Origin: Bradyrhizobium zhengyangense
Lineage (GTDB): Bacteria > Pseudomonadota > Alphaproteobacteria > Rhizobiales > Xanthobacteraceae
Direction: 5' to 3'
Assembly (NCBI RefSeq): GCF_022012435.1
Contig: NZ_JAKLUA010000010.1
Coordinates: forward strand, 186,001 to 250,000
DNA length: 64,000 bases
Shown here: one piece after another, positions 8,940 to 18,428 of the stretch
Position numbering within the stretch: position 1 is the stretch's first letter
Layout of the letters: every line of letters begins with the position of its first letter
Notes under the pieces: model-generated
Database searches by the model: none
What the model was told of the DNA's origin: nothing
What the model saw: the letters and a program-made list of their open reading frames with translations, nothing else
Translations under genes and position numbers: made by a program

Positions 8940-11438
8940 TTGCTGGACAGTTCAACCCGCGCCGACGCCAATTTCTGGCGTCTGTCACCCCCTGAGCTTT
9001 GCAGTCGACTGGGCTGCGGGCTCACCGGTCTGTCTGCGACGGAAGCCGACGAACGCCTCGACCGTTTCGGGCTGAACACCGACGCACCGCCGCGCATCGA
9101 GGGCGCGGCGCGCGCGATCCTGCGCCGGCTGCTCGAACCGTTGTCGCTGATCCTTCTGGTGGCCGGCATCATCTCGATGCTGACCGGCGACGAGATCGGC
9201 GGCCTCATCATCGTCCTGATCCTCGCGCTCTCGATCGGCCTCGACACCATCCAGGAGGGACACGCGGTCCGGGCCGCCGAGATTCTCCGCCGCTCGGTGG
9301 CCCTGAAGGCCGAGGTCAGCCGCGACGGCGCGTTTGTCGATATCGATGTCGAGCACGTCGTGCCCGGCGATTTGCTGCGCGTCCGCGCCGGCGACATCAT
9401 CCCTGCCGATGCGCTGATCCTGGAAAGCACCGCCTTTACCGCAGGAGAAGCCGCGCTCACCGGCGAGCCCTATCCGGTGCAGAAACGGGCCGGGCCATGC
9501 GCCAGCCCCGACGACACCTCGAATGCGCTGTTCCGCGGCGCCGTTGCGCAAACCGGCGAAGCGATCGCGCTCGTGGTCAGGACCGGCCGCGACACCGTGT
9601 TCGGCGCGGCGGCCTCCGCGCTCGCCGAGACACAGGCGCCCTCTCCCTTCGAACGCGATCTACGCGAATTCGGCCTCGTAATCGCGCGCGCCACGCTGGC
9701 GCTGGTGCTGGTCGTGCTCACCATCCGCGTCGTGTTCGGCCGCCCCGTGCTCGATTCCCTCCTGTTCGCCGTCGCGCTTGCGGTCGGACTAACGCCGGAA
9801 CTGCTGCCGATGATCACGACGGTGACGCTGTCGCGCGGTGCGCTGCGCATGGCCGGGCGCAAGGTGATCGTGAAGCGGCTCGCCGCCATCCACGACCTCG
9901 GCGCCATGAACGTTCTGTGCACGGACAAGACGGGTACGCTGACATCGGCCGAGATCACGCTCGCCAGAAGCCTCGATGCCGCCGGCAAGGACGACGCACG
10001 CGCCGCGCGGCTCGGCGCCATCGCTGCCTCGCTCGGCGGCGACCGTGGCGCGCTCGATGCCGCCCTCGTCGCCGGCCGACCGGAGGCTGCTCAAGGCTGG
10101 ACGCTCGCCGGACGTCAGGCTTTCGATTTTTCACGCCGGCTGGGATCGGTGCTCGCAACCGGCCCCGAAGGGGCGCGACTGATCGTCAAGGGCGCGCCGG
10201 AGGCCGTGCTGGAATTGTGCACGATGGACCAACATGCGCGCGACGCGGCAATGGCCCGCGTCCACGCGCTCGCAACCGAGGGCCTGCGCACCGTGGCCAT
10301 CGCCTCGCGGGCCTGGAGCGGCGCGCTGCGCGAGGTCGAGACCGACGACGAAACCGACCTCGTCTTCGAAGGTCTCTGCGCCTTCGCCGATCCGCCGAAG
10401 CCGACGGCCGCGGCCGCGATCGCCCGGCTCGCGGCGGGCGGCGTGAGCTTGAAGATCCTCTCGGGGGACCATCCGGTGGTGGTGAAGCGGCTCGCCGGTC
10501 TGGTCGGGCTCAACGCCGAGCGCGTGCTGTCGGGAGCCGACATTGCCGAGCTCAGCGACGAGGCGCTTGCGGTGCAGGTGCGCTCCGCCGATGCGTTCGG
10601 CCGGCTCGCGCCGGACCAGAAATCGCGCATCGTGAAGGCGCTTCAGGCCGGCGGCGATGTGGTCGGCTTCCTCGGCGACGGCATCAACGACGCACCGGCC
10701 CTGAAGGTTGCCGATGTCGGCCTTTCGGTCGACGGCGCCACCGGTGTGGCGCAGGCCGCTGCCGACATGATCCTGCTGGCGTCGGATCTCGAAGTCGTCG
10801 CCGACGGCGTCGAGGAAGGTCGGCGCACCTTCGCCAACATCCTCAAATATGTCCGCATGGGCGCGAGCTCGAATTTCGGCAACATGCTGTCGATGGCGGC
10901 GGCCTCGATCGCGCTGCCGTTCCTGCCGATGCTGCCGACGCAGATCCTGCTCAACAACCTGCTCTACGACCTCTCCGAGCTCGGCATTCCCTTCGACCGG
11001 GTCTCGACGCAGGCAACGGCGAAGCCGCAGGTGTGGAGCATGTCGCGGCTGGTGCGCTTTGCCGCGATCATGGGGCCGCTGTCGTCGGTGTTCGACTTTC
11101 TCACCTTTGGCGCGCTGCTTTATTTGTTCAAGGCCTCGCCGGACGAATTTCGCACCGCCTGGTTCGTTGAATCCATGGCGACGCAGATCCTGGTGATCTT
11201 CGTCATCCGCACCTATGGACGGCCCTGGCGCAACTGGCCCGATCCCGTGCTTGCGGCGTCTTCGCTGATCGCCCTGCTCGCCGCGATCGCTCTGCCGTTC
11301 ACGCCGCTCGGGACCTGGTTCGGCTTCGTCGCGCCGCCGCCGATCATGATGGCCGGCATCGCCCTTCTCGTCGTCGTCTATCTCGGCTGCGCCGAGCTGC
11401 TAAAGCCGTTCGCGATCCGCACGGGACCGACCGGCTGA
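8940..11438 (+). CDS. mgtA: MgtA-type magnesium-translocating P-type ATPase
   Basis: An 832-residue P-ATPase. An N-terminal cation-ATPase domain is followed by the actuator motif LTGEP (near residue 173), the M4 motif VGLTPELLPMI, the phosphorylation motif CTDKTGTLT (near residue 328) and the hinge GDGINDAPALK (near 580). The C-terminal helices carry NNLLYDLSELGIPFD and FRTAWFVESMATQ, which match MgtA/MgtB rather than heavy-metal pumps. It imports Mg2+ in the known family members. The start is a TTG at 8940 with a CGGGAG box 7 bp upstream; no better ATG was found. No leader peptide or riboswitch was recognised upstream. Confidence 0.88.
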   Translation: MLDSSTRADANFWRLSPPELCSRLGCGLTGLSATEADERLDRFGLNTDAPPRIEGAARAILRRLLEPLSLILLVAGIISMLTGDEIGGLIIVLILALSIGLDTIQEGHAVRAAEILRRSVALKAEVSRDGAFVDIDVEHVVPGDLLRVRAGDIIPADALILESTAFTAGEAALTGEPYPVQKRAGPCASPDDTSNALFRGAVAQTGEAIALVVRTGRDTVFGAAASALAETQAPSPFERDLREFGLVIARATLALVLVVLTIRVVFGRPVLDSLLFAVALAVGLTPELLPMITTVTLSRGALRMAGRKVIVKRLAAIHDLGAMNVLCTDKTGTLTSAEITLARSLDAAGKDDARAARLGAIAASLGGDRGALDAALVAGRPEAAQGWTLAGRQAFDFSRRLGSVLATGPEGARLIVKGAPEAVLELCTMDQHARDAAMARVHALATEGLRTVAIASRAWSGALREVETDDETDLVFEGLCAFADPPKPTAAAAIARLAAGGVSLKILSGDHPVVVKRLAGLVGLNAERVLSGADIAELSDEALAVQVRSADAFGRLAPDQKSRIVKALQAGGDVVGFLGDGINDAPALKVADVGLSVDGATGVAQAAADMILLASDLEVVADGVEEGRRTFANILKYVRMGASSNFGNMLSMAAASIALPFLPMLPTQILLNNLLYDLSELGIPFDRVSTQATAKPQVWSMSRLVRFAAIMGPLSSVFDFLTFGALLYLFKASPDEFRTAWFVESMATQILVIFVIRTYGRPWRNWPDPVLAASSLIALLAAIALPFTPLGTWFGFVAPPPIMMAGIALLVVVYLGCAELLKPFAIRTGPTG

Positions 11439-11568
11439 GGTTCCTGTTGCACCGCCCTGCGCATGATGGCGATGCGCCGCGCGCCATTGATATCGGGCTC
11501 GTTTCCGTGTCTTTGGGCAGGGCCGGGCCGGGAGCCTCGGTGCATGACGCGGGGCCATAACAATTACA

Positions 11569-12510
11569 ATGTCCGCTACCGGCCAGACCACGAGCGCCGA
11601 ATCATCGGGCCACAGCTGGATCGCCAACCAGCCTTATCTCCTGCTCAGCATCACCGCGATGTGCTGGGCGGGCAATGCGGTTGTGGGGCGGCTCGCCGCC
11701 GGCCACATCCCGCCGGTGACGCTGTCCTTCCTGCGCTGGAGCTTCGCCTTCCTGCTGGTGCTGCCGTTCGCCTGGAAGCACCTCGCCCAGGACTGGCCGG
11801 CCATCCGCGACAAGCTCGGTCTGATGATCGTGCTGTCGATCACCGGCATCGGCGCCTTCAATACCCTGCAATATTGGGCGCTGGAGCATACCCAGGCGCT
11901 CAATACACTTCTGTTGCAGTCAGCTGCACCCCTGATCGTGGCGCTCTGGTCGCTGGTCATCCTCGGAATCCGGCTCACGGGCGCGCAGGCCTTCGGCGTG
12001 CTGCTCTCGATGTGCGGCGTGCTGATCATCCTGCTGCACGGCGATCTCACCACGCTGTCGAACATCGCCTTCAACAAGGGGGACCTGATCTTCATCGTCG
12101 CGCTGATCATCTTCGCGCTCTATTCGGTGCTGACCCTCAAGCGGCCGCCGATCCACGGGCTGTCGTTCCTCGCCTTCACTTTCGGCGCCGGTGCCGCGTG
12201 TCTCATTCCGCTGGAGATCTGGGAATTGTCCGCGCGCCCGGTCATGAAGCTCGACGGGCCGAACCTGCTCACGCTGTTCTACGTCTCGGTGTTTCCCTCG
12301 ACGCTCGCCTATCTCTGCTTCAACCGCGGCGTCCGCCTGATCGGCGCCAACCGCGCCGCGCCGTTCTTCCATGTCGTGCCGGTGTTCGGCTCGATCATGG
12401 CCATGGTCTTCCTCGGTGAACTGCCGCAGGCCTTCCACTTCATCGGCTTCGCGCTGGTGCTGTCCGGCGTTTTCGTGGCATCGCGGAAGCAGGCGACTAG
12501 CTCACCTTGA
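11569..12510 (+). CDS. EamA/DMT-family transporter (paralogue 1)
   Basis: A 313-residue protein with about ten hydrophobic helices in two EamA repeats, the standard drug/metabolite transporter layout. Diagnostic stretches include LNTLLLQSAAPLIVALWS in the first repeat and FPSTLAYLCFNRGVRLIGANRAA with the conserved FFHVVPVF in the second. Its 3' end overlaps the convergent DUF1330 gene by 14 bp. It is clearly paralogous to the gene at 12992-13927 (both begin the membrane part with NQPYLLLS). Substrate unknown; the family exports amino acids, metabolites or drugs. Confidence 0.9.
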   Translation: MSATGQTTSAESSGHSWIANQPYLLLSITAMCWAGNAVVGRLAAGHIPPVTLSFLRWSFAFLLVLPFAWKHLAQDWPAIRDKLGLMIVLSITGIGAFNTLQYWALEHTQALNTLLLQSAAPLIVALWSLVILGIRLTGAQAFGVLLSMCGVLIILLHGDLTTLSNIAFNKGDLIFIVALIIFALYSVLTLKRPPIHGLSFLAFTFGAGAACLIPLEIWELSARPVMKLDGPNLLTLFYVSVFPSTLAYLCFNRGVRLIGANRAAPFFHVVPVFGSIMAMVFLGELPQAFHFIGFALVLSGVFVASRKQATSSP

Positions 12511-12925
12511 ACTTGCTGTACGCCTCGCTCGTGGCGATGATCACATGCTCGGCACAGCCGTTGACGCGATGCGGATCGGCATCACGCTCGTAGGCTTGCG
12601 ACGTCATCATGTCGAGGAACGCCGCGACGGACGGATAGGAGACCAGCGCGACGAAATCCCATTTGTTGCCCGCGTGCGGGCCGAGCGCGATCGCCTTGGC
12701 CTCGCCGGTCCACAGCAGCGTGCCGCCTCGCGCCTTGATCATGGGCACGGTGATCGCGCTGTAGCGCAAATAGGCATCCCAGCCGGACCCGTCGCCATCG
12801 CGCGAACGGGCGTGGAAACGCATCAGATTCAGCATCACCACCGGCGCGTGCTGGTCGAGCCCTTCCAGGCCCTGGATGTTCAACATATTGACCGCCAATG
12901 GCACCTCCTCAGGATTTGACTGCAT
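12497..12925 (-). CDS. DUF1330 domain protein
   Basis: A 142-residue soluble protein of the DUF1330 group (dimeric alpha-beta-barrel fold). Recognisable elements are VVMLNLMRFHARS near residue 30, a central ITVPMIKARGGTLLWTGEA and the late WDFVALVSYPSVAAFLDMM. The fold is shared with antibiotic-biosynthesis monooxygenases and stress-response barrel proteins, but the reaction is not known. It sits between the two EamA transporters on the opposite strand and overlaps the first by 14 bp at their 3' ends. Confidence 0.85.
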   Translation of the reverse strand: MQSNPEEVPLAVNMLNIQGLEGLDQHAPVVMLNLMRFHARSRDGDGSGWDAYLRYSAITVPMIKARGGTLLWTGEAKAIALGPHAGNKWDFVALVSYPSVAAFLDMMTSQAYERDADPHRVNGCAEHVIIATSEAYSKFKVS

Positions 12926-12991
12926 TGTAGCATTGCGGCGGCGGGCCTTGTGTCATGACGACCATCCGGCGCATGGTTGTGCGTGACGCCA

Positions 12992-13927
12992 ATGACGATT
13001 GCATCGCCCGCGCCAACCGCCGCCAATCCGGCCAGCTGGCTCAACAACCAGCCTTATCTGCTGCTCAGCCTGAGCTCGCTGTTCTGGGCCGGCAACATCG
13101 TGATCGCCCGCCATGTCGGCGCGCATGTGCCGCCACTGACGGTGACGACGATCCGCTGGTTCGGCGTGTTCCTTCTCCTGCTGCCGTTCTCCTGGCCGCA
13201 TCTGAAGCGCGACTGGCCGGCGTTGCGCAAGAGCCTGCCGCTGATGCTGTTCCTGTCGCTGGTCGGCTTCGCCTTCAACAACGCGATCTCGTACTGGGCG
13301 CTGCAATATACCGAGGCGCTGAACGCGCTGCTGATCCAGTCGGCAGGTCCCCTGTTCGTGGCGCTGTGGTCGCTGGTGTTGTTTGGCGTGCGGCTGACGG
13401 CTGGGCAACTCGCCGGCATCGCGATCTCGCTGGCCGGCGTGCTCATCATCATCCTGCGCGGCGATCTGGCGGCGCTGGCGAGCATCTCGTTCAACCGGGG
13501 CGACATCATGTTCGCCTCTTCGCTGGTCGCGTTCGGGCTCTACTCCGCCTTCATCCCGCGGCGGCCGAAGGTTCATCAGCTCTCTTTCCTGTCATTCACC
13601 ACCTGCTGCGGCGCTTTCATACTGCTGCCGACGGCGATCTGGGAGGGATGGAGCGGCCGGGTGCTGCAGTTCGACACCGTGACGCTGATGACGCTCGGCT
13701 GGATCCTGATCTTCCCCTCGACGCTCGCCTATCTCTTCTTCAACCGCGGCGTCGCATTGATCGGGCCGAACCGCGCCGCGCCGTTCTTCCATCTGGTGCC
13801 GGTGTTCGGCTCGGCGATGGCGATCCTGCTGCTCGGCGAAAAGCTCCAGCCGTTTCACCTGATCGGCTACGCGCTGGTGCTCGCCGGCGTCGTCATCGCC
13901 TCGCGCCAGGGTTCGGCGGTGAAGTAA
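12992..13927 (+). CDS. EamA/DMT-family transporter (paralogue 2)
   Basis: A 311-residue, ten-helix EamA transporter. Shared signatures with the gene at 11569-12510 are SWLNNQPYLLLS, YWALQYTEALNALLIQSAGP (read in parts), FALWSLVLFGVRLT-like sequence and PSTLAYLFFNRGVALIGPNR. The ATG at 12992 is chosen because the sequence from there matches the paralogue's N-terminus; in-frame TTG (12977) and GTG (12983) codons lie upstream. Followed by a strong hairpin at 13949-13980. Substrate unknown. Confidence 0.88.
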   Translation: MTIASPAPTAANPASWLNNQPYLLLSLSSLFWAGNIVIARHVGAHVPPLTVTTIRWFGVFLLLLPFSWPHLKRDWPALRKSLPLMLFLSLVGFAFNNAISYWALQYTEALNALLIQSAGPLFVALWSLVLFGVRLTAGQLAGIAISLAGVLIIILRGDLAALASISFNRGDIMFASSLVAFGLYSAFIPRRPKVHQLSFLSFTTCCGAFILLPTAIWEGWSGRVLQFDTVTLMTLGWILIFPSTLAYLFFNRGVALIGPNRAAPFFHLVPVFGSAMAILLLGEKLQPFHLIGYALVLAGVVIASRQGSAVK

Positions 13928-13948
13928 TTTCGCGCCTCAAAAGGAAAA

Positions 13949-13980
13949 GGTGGGCACGACGCTTCGCGTCTTTGCCCACC
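13949..13980. terminator. Hairpin between convergent EamA and chemoreceptor genes
   Basis: GGTGGGCA and TGCCCACC form 8-bp outer arms, with inner ACGC/GCGT pairing around a TTC loop. It lies between the stops of the EamA gene (13927) and the chemoreceptor gene (14004). A run of A and G precedes it on the plus strand, which reads as T-rich for transcripts arriving from the minus strand, so it probably serves the chemoreceptor as well. Confidence 0.6.
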
Positions 13981-14003
13981 CAACACAACCCAACGCGAAA
14001 AGC

Positions 14004-15689
14004 TTACGCCGCGCGAACCTTGGCGAGGAAACCGTCCACCGCGCTGCGCAGCGCGCCGGACTGGTGATCCAGCTCGCGGGCGTTGGTCAGCACGTCGCCG
14101 GCGGCGGTGCCGGTCGCTTCCGCGGCCGAGGTGACGCTGCCGATATGGGCGTTGATCTCGCTCGAGCCGGCCGCGACCGACTGGATGTTGCGCGCGATCT
14201 CGCGGGTCGCTTCGCCCTGCTGCTCGATCGAGGCCGAAATGCCGGCGGTGATTTCGCTCATCTCGGCGATGGTCTGGGTGATGCCGCCGATCGCCGCGAC
14301 CGCATCGCTGGTCGAGGTCTGCATCGCCGCGACCTGGGCGGAGATTTCCTCGGTCGCCTTGGCGGTCTGGTTGGCCAGCGCCTTCACCTCGGAGGCGACG
14401 ACGGCGAAGCCGCGGCCGGATTCGCCGGCGCGCGCCGCCTCGATGGTGGCGTTGAGCGCAAGCAGGTTGGTCTGCGCTGCGATCGAGTGAATGAGCTTGA
14501 CGACCTCACCGATCTTTTCGGCGCCGGTCGAGAGCTCCTGCACCGTGGCATTGGTGCGCTCGGCGTCGCTGACGGCCCGGCTCGCGACCTCGGTCGAGCG
14601 CGTCACCTGGCGGGAGATTTCTGTCACCGAGCTCGACAGCTCTTCGGCGGCGGCCGCGACCGTGCCGACATTGCCGGAGGCCTTTTGCGAGGCGGCGCCG
14701 ACCGTCGCGGCGCGCGAGGAGGCGTCGCTGGCGGTCGCGGTCATCGACTGCGCCGTCGACTGCATGCCGGCTGCGGCCGAGGAGACCGAGCGGACGATGC
14801 CGTTGACGCTGCGTTCGAAGTCGCTGGCGATATCTTCCATCGCGCGACGACGGTCCGCCGCGGAGCGATCCTTGGCGTCCTGCTCGCTCTTCTCGATCTC
14901 GCGGATGCGGACTGCGTTGTCCTTGAAGATCTGGACGGTCGAAGCCATCGCGCCGACCTCATCACCGCGGCCGACGCCGGGAATGTCGCCGTCAAGCTTG
15001 CCGTCGGCGAGATCCTTCATGCGGGCACCAAGCAAGGCGAGCGGACGGCTGATGCTGCGACCGAGCAACCAGGCGACGCTACCGGCAACGATGACGATGC
15101 CGAGCACGGCAAGGCCGAGCAGCCAGTAGACCGGGCCCATCTTGGCGTCGATGTCCTCAAGATAGGCGCCGGTGCCGAGATACATGTCGAAGCCGGGAAC
15201 GGCCACCGCGTAGCCGATCTTGCGGATCGGCGTTGGCTGGCCGGGCTTCACATATTCATAGTACAGCAGGATCGAGCCGTTGGCCTTGACGCCCTCCATC
15301 AGCTCGACCGACAGCTTGCGGCCGTTGGTCACGACGTCCATGCGGTTGGTGCCGATCTGCTTCGGATCGGGCGCGAGCTGGGTGATGCCGTCATAGGACG
15401 TACCGAACAGATAGCCCGAACCGTTATCGTAGGTCATCGCATTGCCGTAGCGACGGAGCTCGGCCATGGCCGCGTCCTTCGTCAGCTCGCCGGCGTCGAC
15501 ACGCTTCTTCAGCGCAGCCGCGTAGTTGCGGCCGAGATCGACGATCGCCTTGGTCTGATCGATACGGGCGCTCACCATCTCCTGCTTCATCAGGTAGCCG
15601 GCCAGGACTCCGGAGATGCACAGGCCGAACAAGGTGACGCCGACAAGGATGCCAAGCTTGGGGACGATCTTCAAATTGCTCAACTTCAC
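14004..15689 (-). CDS. Methyl-accepting chemotaxis protein with Cache domain
   Basis: A 561-residue chemoreceptor. Transmembrane helix 1 at residues 10-33, a periplasmic single Cache domain at about 35-185 (GSGYLFGTSYDG, FDMYLGTGAYLEDID), helix 2 at 187-210, HAMP at about 211-264, then a methyl-accepting coiled-coil domain. The hairpin tip contains LLALNATIEAARAGESGRGFAVVASEVKALA, read as overlapping short motifs, which is the CheA/CheW contact site. Cache domains of this type bind small carboxylates or similar ligands in known cases; the ligand here cannot be told. No che genes are nearby, so it is an orphan receptor. Confidence 0.93.
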   Translation of the reverse strand: MKLSNLKIVPKLGILVGVTLFGLCISGVLAGYLMKQEMVSARIDQTKAIVDLGRNYAAALKKRVDAGELTKDAAMAELRRYGNAMTYDNGSGYLFGTSYDGITQLAPDPKQIGTNRMDVVTNGRKLSVELMEGVKANGSILLYYEYVKPGQPTPIRKIGYAVAVPGFDMYLGTGAYLEDIDAKMGPVYWLLGLAVLGIVIVAGSVAWLLGRSISRPLALLGARMKDLADGKLDGDIPGVGRGDEVGAMASTVQIFKDNAVRIREIEKSEQDAKDRSAADRRRAMEDIASDFERSVNGIVRSVSSAAAGMQSTAQSMTATASDASSRAATVGAASQKASGNVGTVAAAAEELSSSVTEISRQVTRSTEVASRAVSDAERTNATVQELSTGAEKIGEVVKLIHSIAAQTNLLALNATIEAARAGESGRGFAVVASEVKALANQTAKATEEISAQVAAMQTSTSDAVAAIGGITQTIAEMSEITAGISASIEQQGEATREIARNIQSVAAGSSEINAHIGSVTSAAEATGTAAGDVLTNARELDHQSGALRSAVDGFLAKVRAA

Positions 15690-15950
15690 GGGATGGGCTC
15701 CGGAGAAAAAGGGATGCGGGCGCGCGAGTGAATCGATCGATTTGAATCAATCTTTAGGGGGCGACCCCTTAGCAAGTTCCTTACAGGCCTCCGTAGAAGC
15801 CCGGACGACGCCGGCAAAAACGGCAAATAATCGCTGGAGCGACAACCGGGAATTGTACGCACTCCCGTCGATTTCGCGTAAAAGACGCAAAGGCCCCCCC
15901 AGAAGGTGCGGGTCGCAACAAGAACCGACAAACAAAATCGGGAGCAGAAA

Positions 15951-16994
15951 ATGCCGAAATACAGGGTGGTGACGCCGAAGGGCGCGAGCTTCACGGTCGC
16001 CGGCAGCGACTATTCGTACGAGCGCGAGGCGCTCGATCCGATCGATGCCGAGATCGTCGAGGCACCGGCCAACGAGGCCGAGTTCATCGCCGCCGCGAAG
16101 AATGCCGACGCGATCTACGCGAAGGGCATGCCGATCACCAAGACCATCATCGACGCGCTGGAGAGCTGCAAGGTCATCACGCTCGGCTCTGTCGGCGTCG
16201 ACAGCGTTGACGTCAAGGCGGCGACCGCCCGCGGCATTCCCGTCACCAACATTCCCGACACCTTCATCGAGGAAGTCGCCGACCACGCCATGATGCTGCT
16301 GCTGTCAGGTTTCCGCCGCCTGGTCGAGCAGGACAAGATGGTGCGCTCCGGGCGCTGGGCCGAGGGCCGGCCCGCGCTGCTGAAGGTTCCACGACTGATG
16401 GGCCAAACGCTCGGCTTCATCTCGTTCGGCCGCGTCGCGCGTGCGGTTGCGAAGCGCGCAGCTCCGTTCGGCCTGCGCATGATGGCTTACGATCCTTTCA
16501 TCCAGGAAACCCTGATGTGGGACCACGGCGTCATCCCGGCGACGCTGAACGAGGTGCTGTCGCAATCCGACTTCGTCTCGATGCACGCCCCCGCCCGGCC
16601 CGAAGTGCATCACATGCTGACCGAGAAGCATTTCCGGCAGATGAAGAAGGGCTCGATCTTCATCAACACCGGGCGCGGCGCCACGGTCGACGAGGAAAGC
16701 CTGATCAAGGCGCTGCAGGAGGGCTGGATCGCGCACGCCGCCCTCGACGTGCTGGAGAGGGAACCGCCTTCGCACAACAACCCGATCCTGAGCATGGAGA
16801 ACGTGACCCTGACCGCCCACGTCGCCTCGGCCTCGGCACGGTTCGACGAGGCGCGCAAGCGCCGCGTAGGCTACGAATTGTCACTGGTGCTTCAGGGCAT
16901 GTGGCCGGTAAGCTGTGTCAATCCGTCGGTGCTGCAAGATACCGCACTCCGCCGCTGGCAACCCGTCGGCATGGATCGCGGACCGAACAGCTAA
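15951..16994 (+). CDS. D-2-hydroxyacid dehydrogenase (phosphoglycerate dehydrogenase/CtBP family)
   Basis: A 347-residue NAD(P)-dependent dehydrogenase. The catalytic Arg lies in NTGRGATVDEESL, the Glu in LDVLEREPP and the His in LTAHVASASARFDEA, with GSVGVDSVDV in the substrate domain. The nucleotide-binding loop reads LGFISFGRVARAVA, where the second Gly of GxGxxG is Ser; this occurs in some family members but is worth noting. The start at 15951 has GGGAGC upstream. It stands just ahead of a sugar-type ABC importer (17084-20409) on the same strand, so it may oxidise or reduce a hydroxyacid taken up by it. The exact substrate is unknown. Confidence 0.85.
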   Translation: MPKYRVVTPKGASFTVAGSDYSYEREALDPIDAEIVEAPANEAEFIAAAKNADAIYAKGMPITKTIIDALESCKVITLGSVGVDSVDVKAATARGIPVTNIPDTFIEEVADHAMMLLLSGFRRLVEQDKMVRSGRWAEGRPALLKVPRLMGQTLGFISFGRVARAVAKRAAPFGLRMMAYDPFIQETLMWDHGVIPATLNEVLSQSDFVSMHAPARPEVHHMLTEKHFRQMKKGSIFINTGRGATVDEESLIKALQEGWIAHAALDVLEREPPSHNNPILSMENVTLTAHVASASARFDEARKRRVGYELSLVLQGMWPVSCVNPSVLQDTALRRWQPVGMDRGPNS

Positions 16995-17083
16995 GACGGC
17001 CGGCGCGAAATTGCGCCGAAAGTCCGAAACGGCCCTTCACCGGCGATCAACGCCGGGAAGGGAAACATGACAGGGAGGAACTG

Positions 17084-18427
17084 ATGAGGAACGACATCAC
17101 ACGTCGTGATGCCTTGGCGCTGGGCCTATCCGCTGCAACGGTCGCTGCCACTGGTGTTGCAGCGCACGCTCAATCCGCGATCAAGGCCGCGGACATCCCC
17201 GCTCCGAAACTGCCGATCGAGAAGGGCGCAAGCCTGCGCATGCTGCGGCCGGTCCGCTTCGTCCAGGCCGACGAGGACGTGTTCCGCGCCAATGCGGCCA
17301 AATTCACCAAGGAGACCGGCGTCGAGGTCAAGGTCGATTTCGTCGGCTGGGAGGACATCGCCCAGCAGACCGCGGTCACAGCCAATTCCGGCGCCGGCCC
17401 CGATATCATCATCGGCTTCTCCGACGCGCCGCACATCTATATCGACAAGCTGGTCGAGCTGACCGACGTCGCCGATTATGCCGGCAAGAAATATGGCGGC
17501 TGGCTGCCGCTGGCACAGCGTTACGGCAAGAAGAACAAGAGCGACACCTGGATCGGATTGCCGTTCGGCGCCACCGCAGGTCCCCTGGTCTACCGCAAGT
17601 CGATCCTGCAATCGGTCGGCTTCGACAAGGTGCCGGAAGACCATGCCGGCATCGTCGATCTCTGCCAGAAGCTGCAAAAGGCCGGCAAGCCCGCGGGCTT
17701 CGCGCTCGGCAACGCCAAGGGCGACGGCAACGGCTTTGCCAGCTGGGCGCTGTGGTCGCACAACGCCGCCCTGCTCGACGAAGAGGGCAACGTCATCATC
17801 AACAGCAAGGAGACGATCGCCGCGCTGAACTGGGTCAAGCAGCTTTATCCCACCTTCATCGCCGGCACGACGTCGTGGAACGATGTCAGCAACAACCGTG
17901 CCTATGCCGCGCAGGAGATCGCGCTGACCGCCAACGGCGTCTCGCTCTATTTCTCCCTGAAGAACGATCCGGCGACCAAGGCAATCGCCGACGATACCGA
18001 ACATCAATTGCTGCCGAAGGGCGTTGCCAAGATCTCCCCAATGGCGGGCCTGACGCTGAACGCCATGGTGTTCAAGCACAGCCAGTACCCCAATGCGGCG
18101 AAGGCCTTCCTGCAATACATGCTGGAGAAGGATCAGTACGAGCCTTGGCTCAACGCCAACTCGGGCTATTGGGCGCAGCCGCTCGCCGCCTATGCCGACG
18201 CCGCCGTGTGGTCGCAGGACCCCAAGGTGAAGATCTTCAAGGACACCATGAACAGCACTTATTACGATGGCTATGCGGGTCCGATTTCGACGGCGACAGG
18301 TGCGGTCAGCGCCGACTACGTGCTGATCCAGATGTGCGCATCGGTCGCGACCGGCGCAGCCACGCCGGAGGCCGCAGCCGCAGAGGCCGAGCAGCGCTGC
18401 AAGCGGTATTTTAGGCGGCAGAGGTAA
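17084..18427 (+). CDS. ABC importer substrate-binding protein (carbohydrate type, Tat signal)
   Basis: A 447-residue family-1 extracellular solute-binding protein. The N-terminus has a twin-arginine signal (ITRRDALALGLSAAT, cleavage near AHAQS). The core shows VFRANAAKFTKETGVEVKV, GPDIIIGF and WIGLPFGATAGPLVYRKS, typical of MalE/UgpB-like proteins. An AGGGAGGA ribosome site precedes the ATG. Two permeases follow at 18558 and 19507, after a palindromic element. No ATPase gene is nearby. A 2-hydroxyacid dehydrogenase precedes it, so the ligand may be a sugar acid or polyol rather than a simple sugar; this is inference. Confidence 0.9.
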   Translation: MRNDITRRDALALGLSAATVAATGVAAHAQSAIKAADIPAPKLPIEKGASLRMLRPVRFVQADEDVFRANAAKFTKETGVEVKVDFVGWEDIAQQTAVTANSGAGPDIIIGFSDAPHIYIDKLVELTDVADYAGKKYGGWLPLAQRYGKKNKSDTWIGLPFGATAGPLVYRKSILQSVGFDKVPEDHAGIVDLCQKLQKAGKPAGFALGNAKGDGNGFASWALWSHNAALLDEEGNVIINSKETIAALNWVKQLYPTFIAGTTSWNDVSNNRAYAAQEIALTANGVSLYFSLKNDPATKAIADDTEHQLLPKGVAKISPMAGLTLNAMVFKHSQYPNAAKAFLQYMLEKDQYEPWLNANSGYWAQPLAAYADAAVWSQDPKVKIFKDTMNSTYYDGYAGPISTATGAVSADYVLIQMCASVATGAATPEAAAAEAEQRCKRYFRRQR

Positions 18428-18428
18428 G

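Noticed and set aside
13950..15731. A 593-codon open frame on the plus strand
   Set aside because: Antisense to the chemoreceptor, whose HAMP and methyl-accepting motifs are complete. Composition is Gly/Arg/Asp-rich as expected of a shadow.
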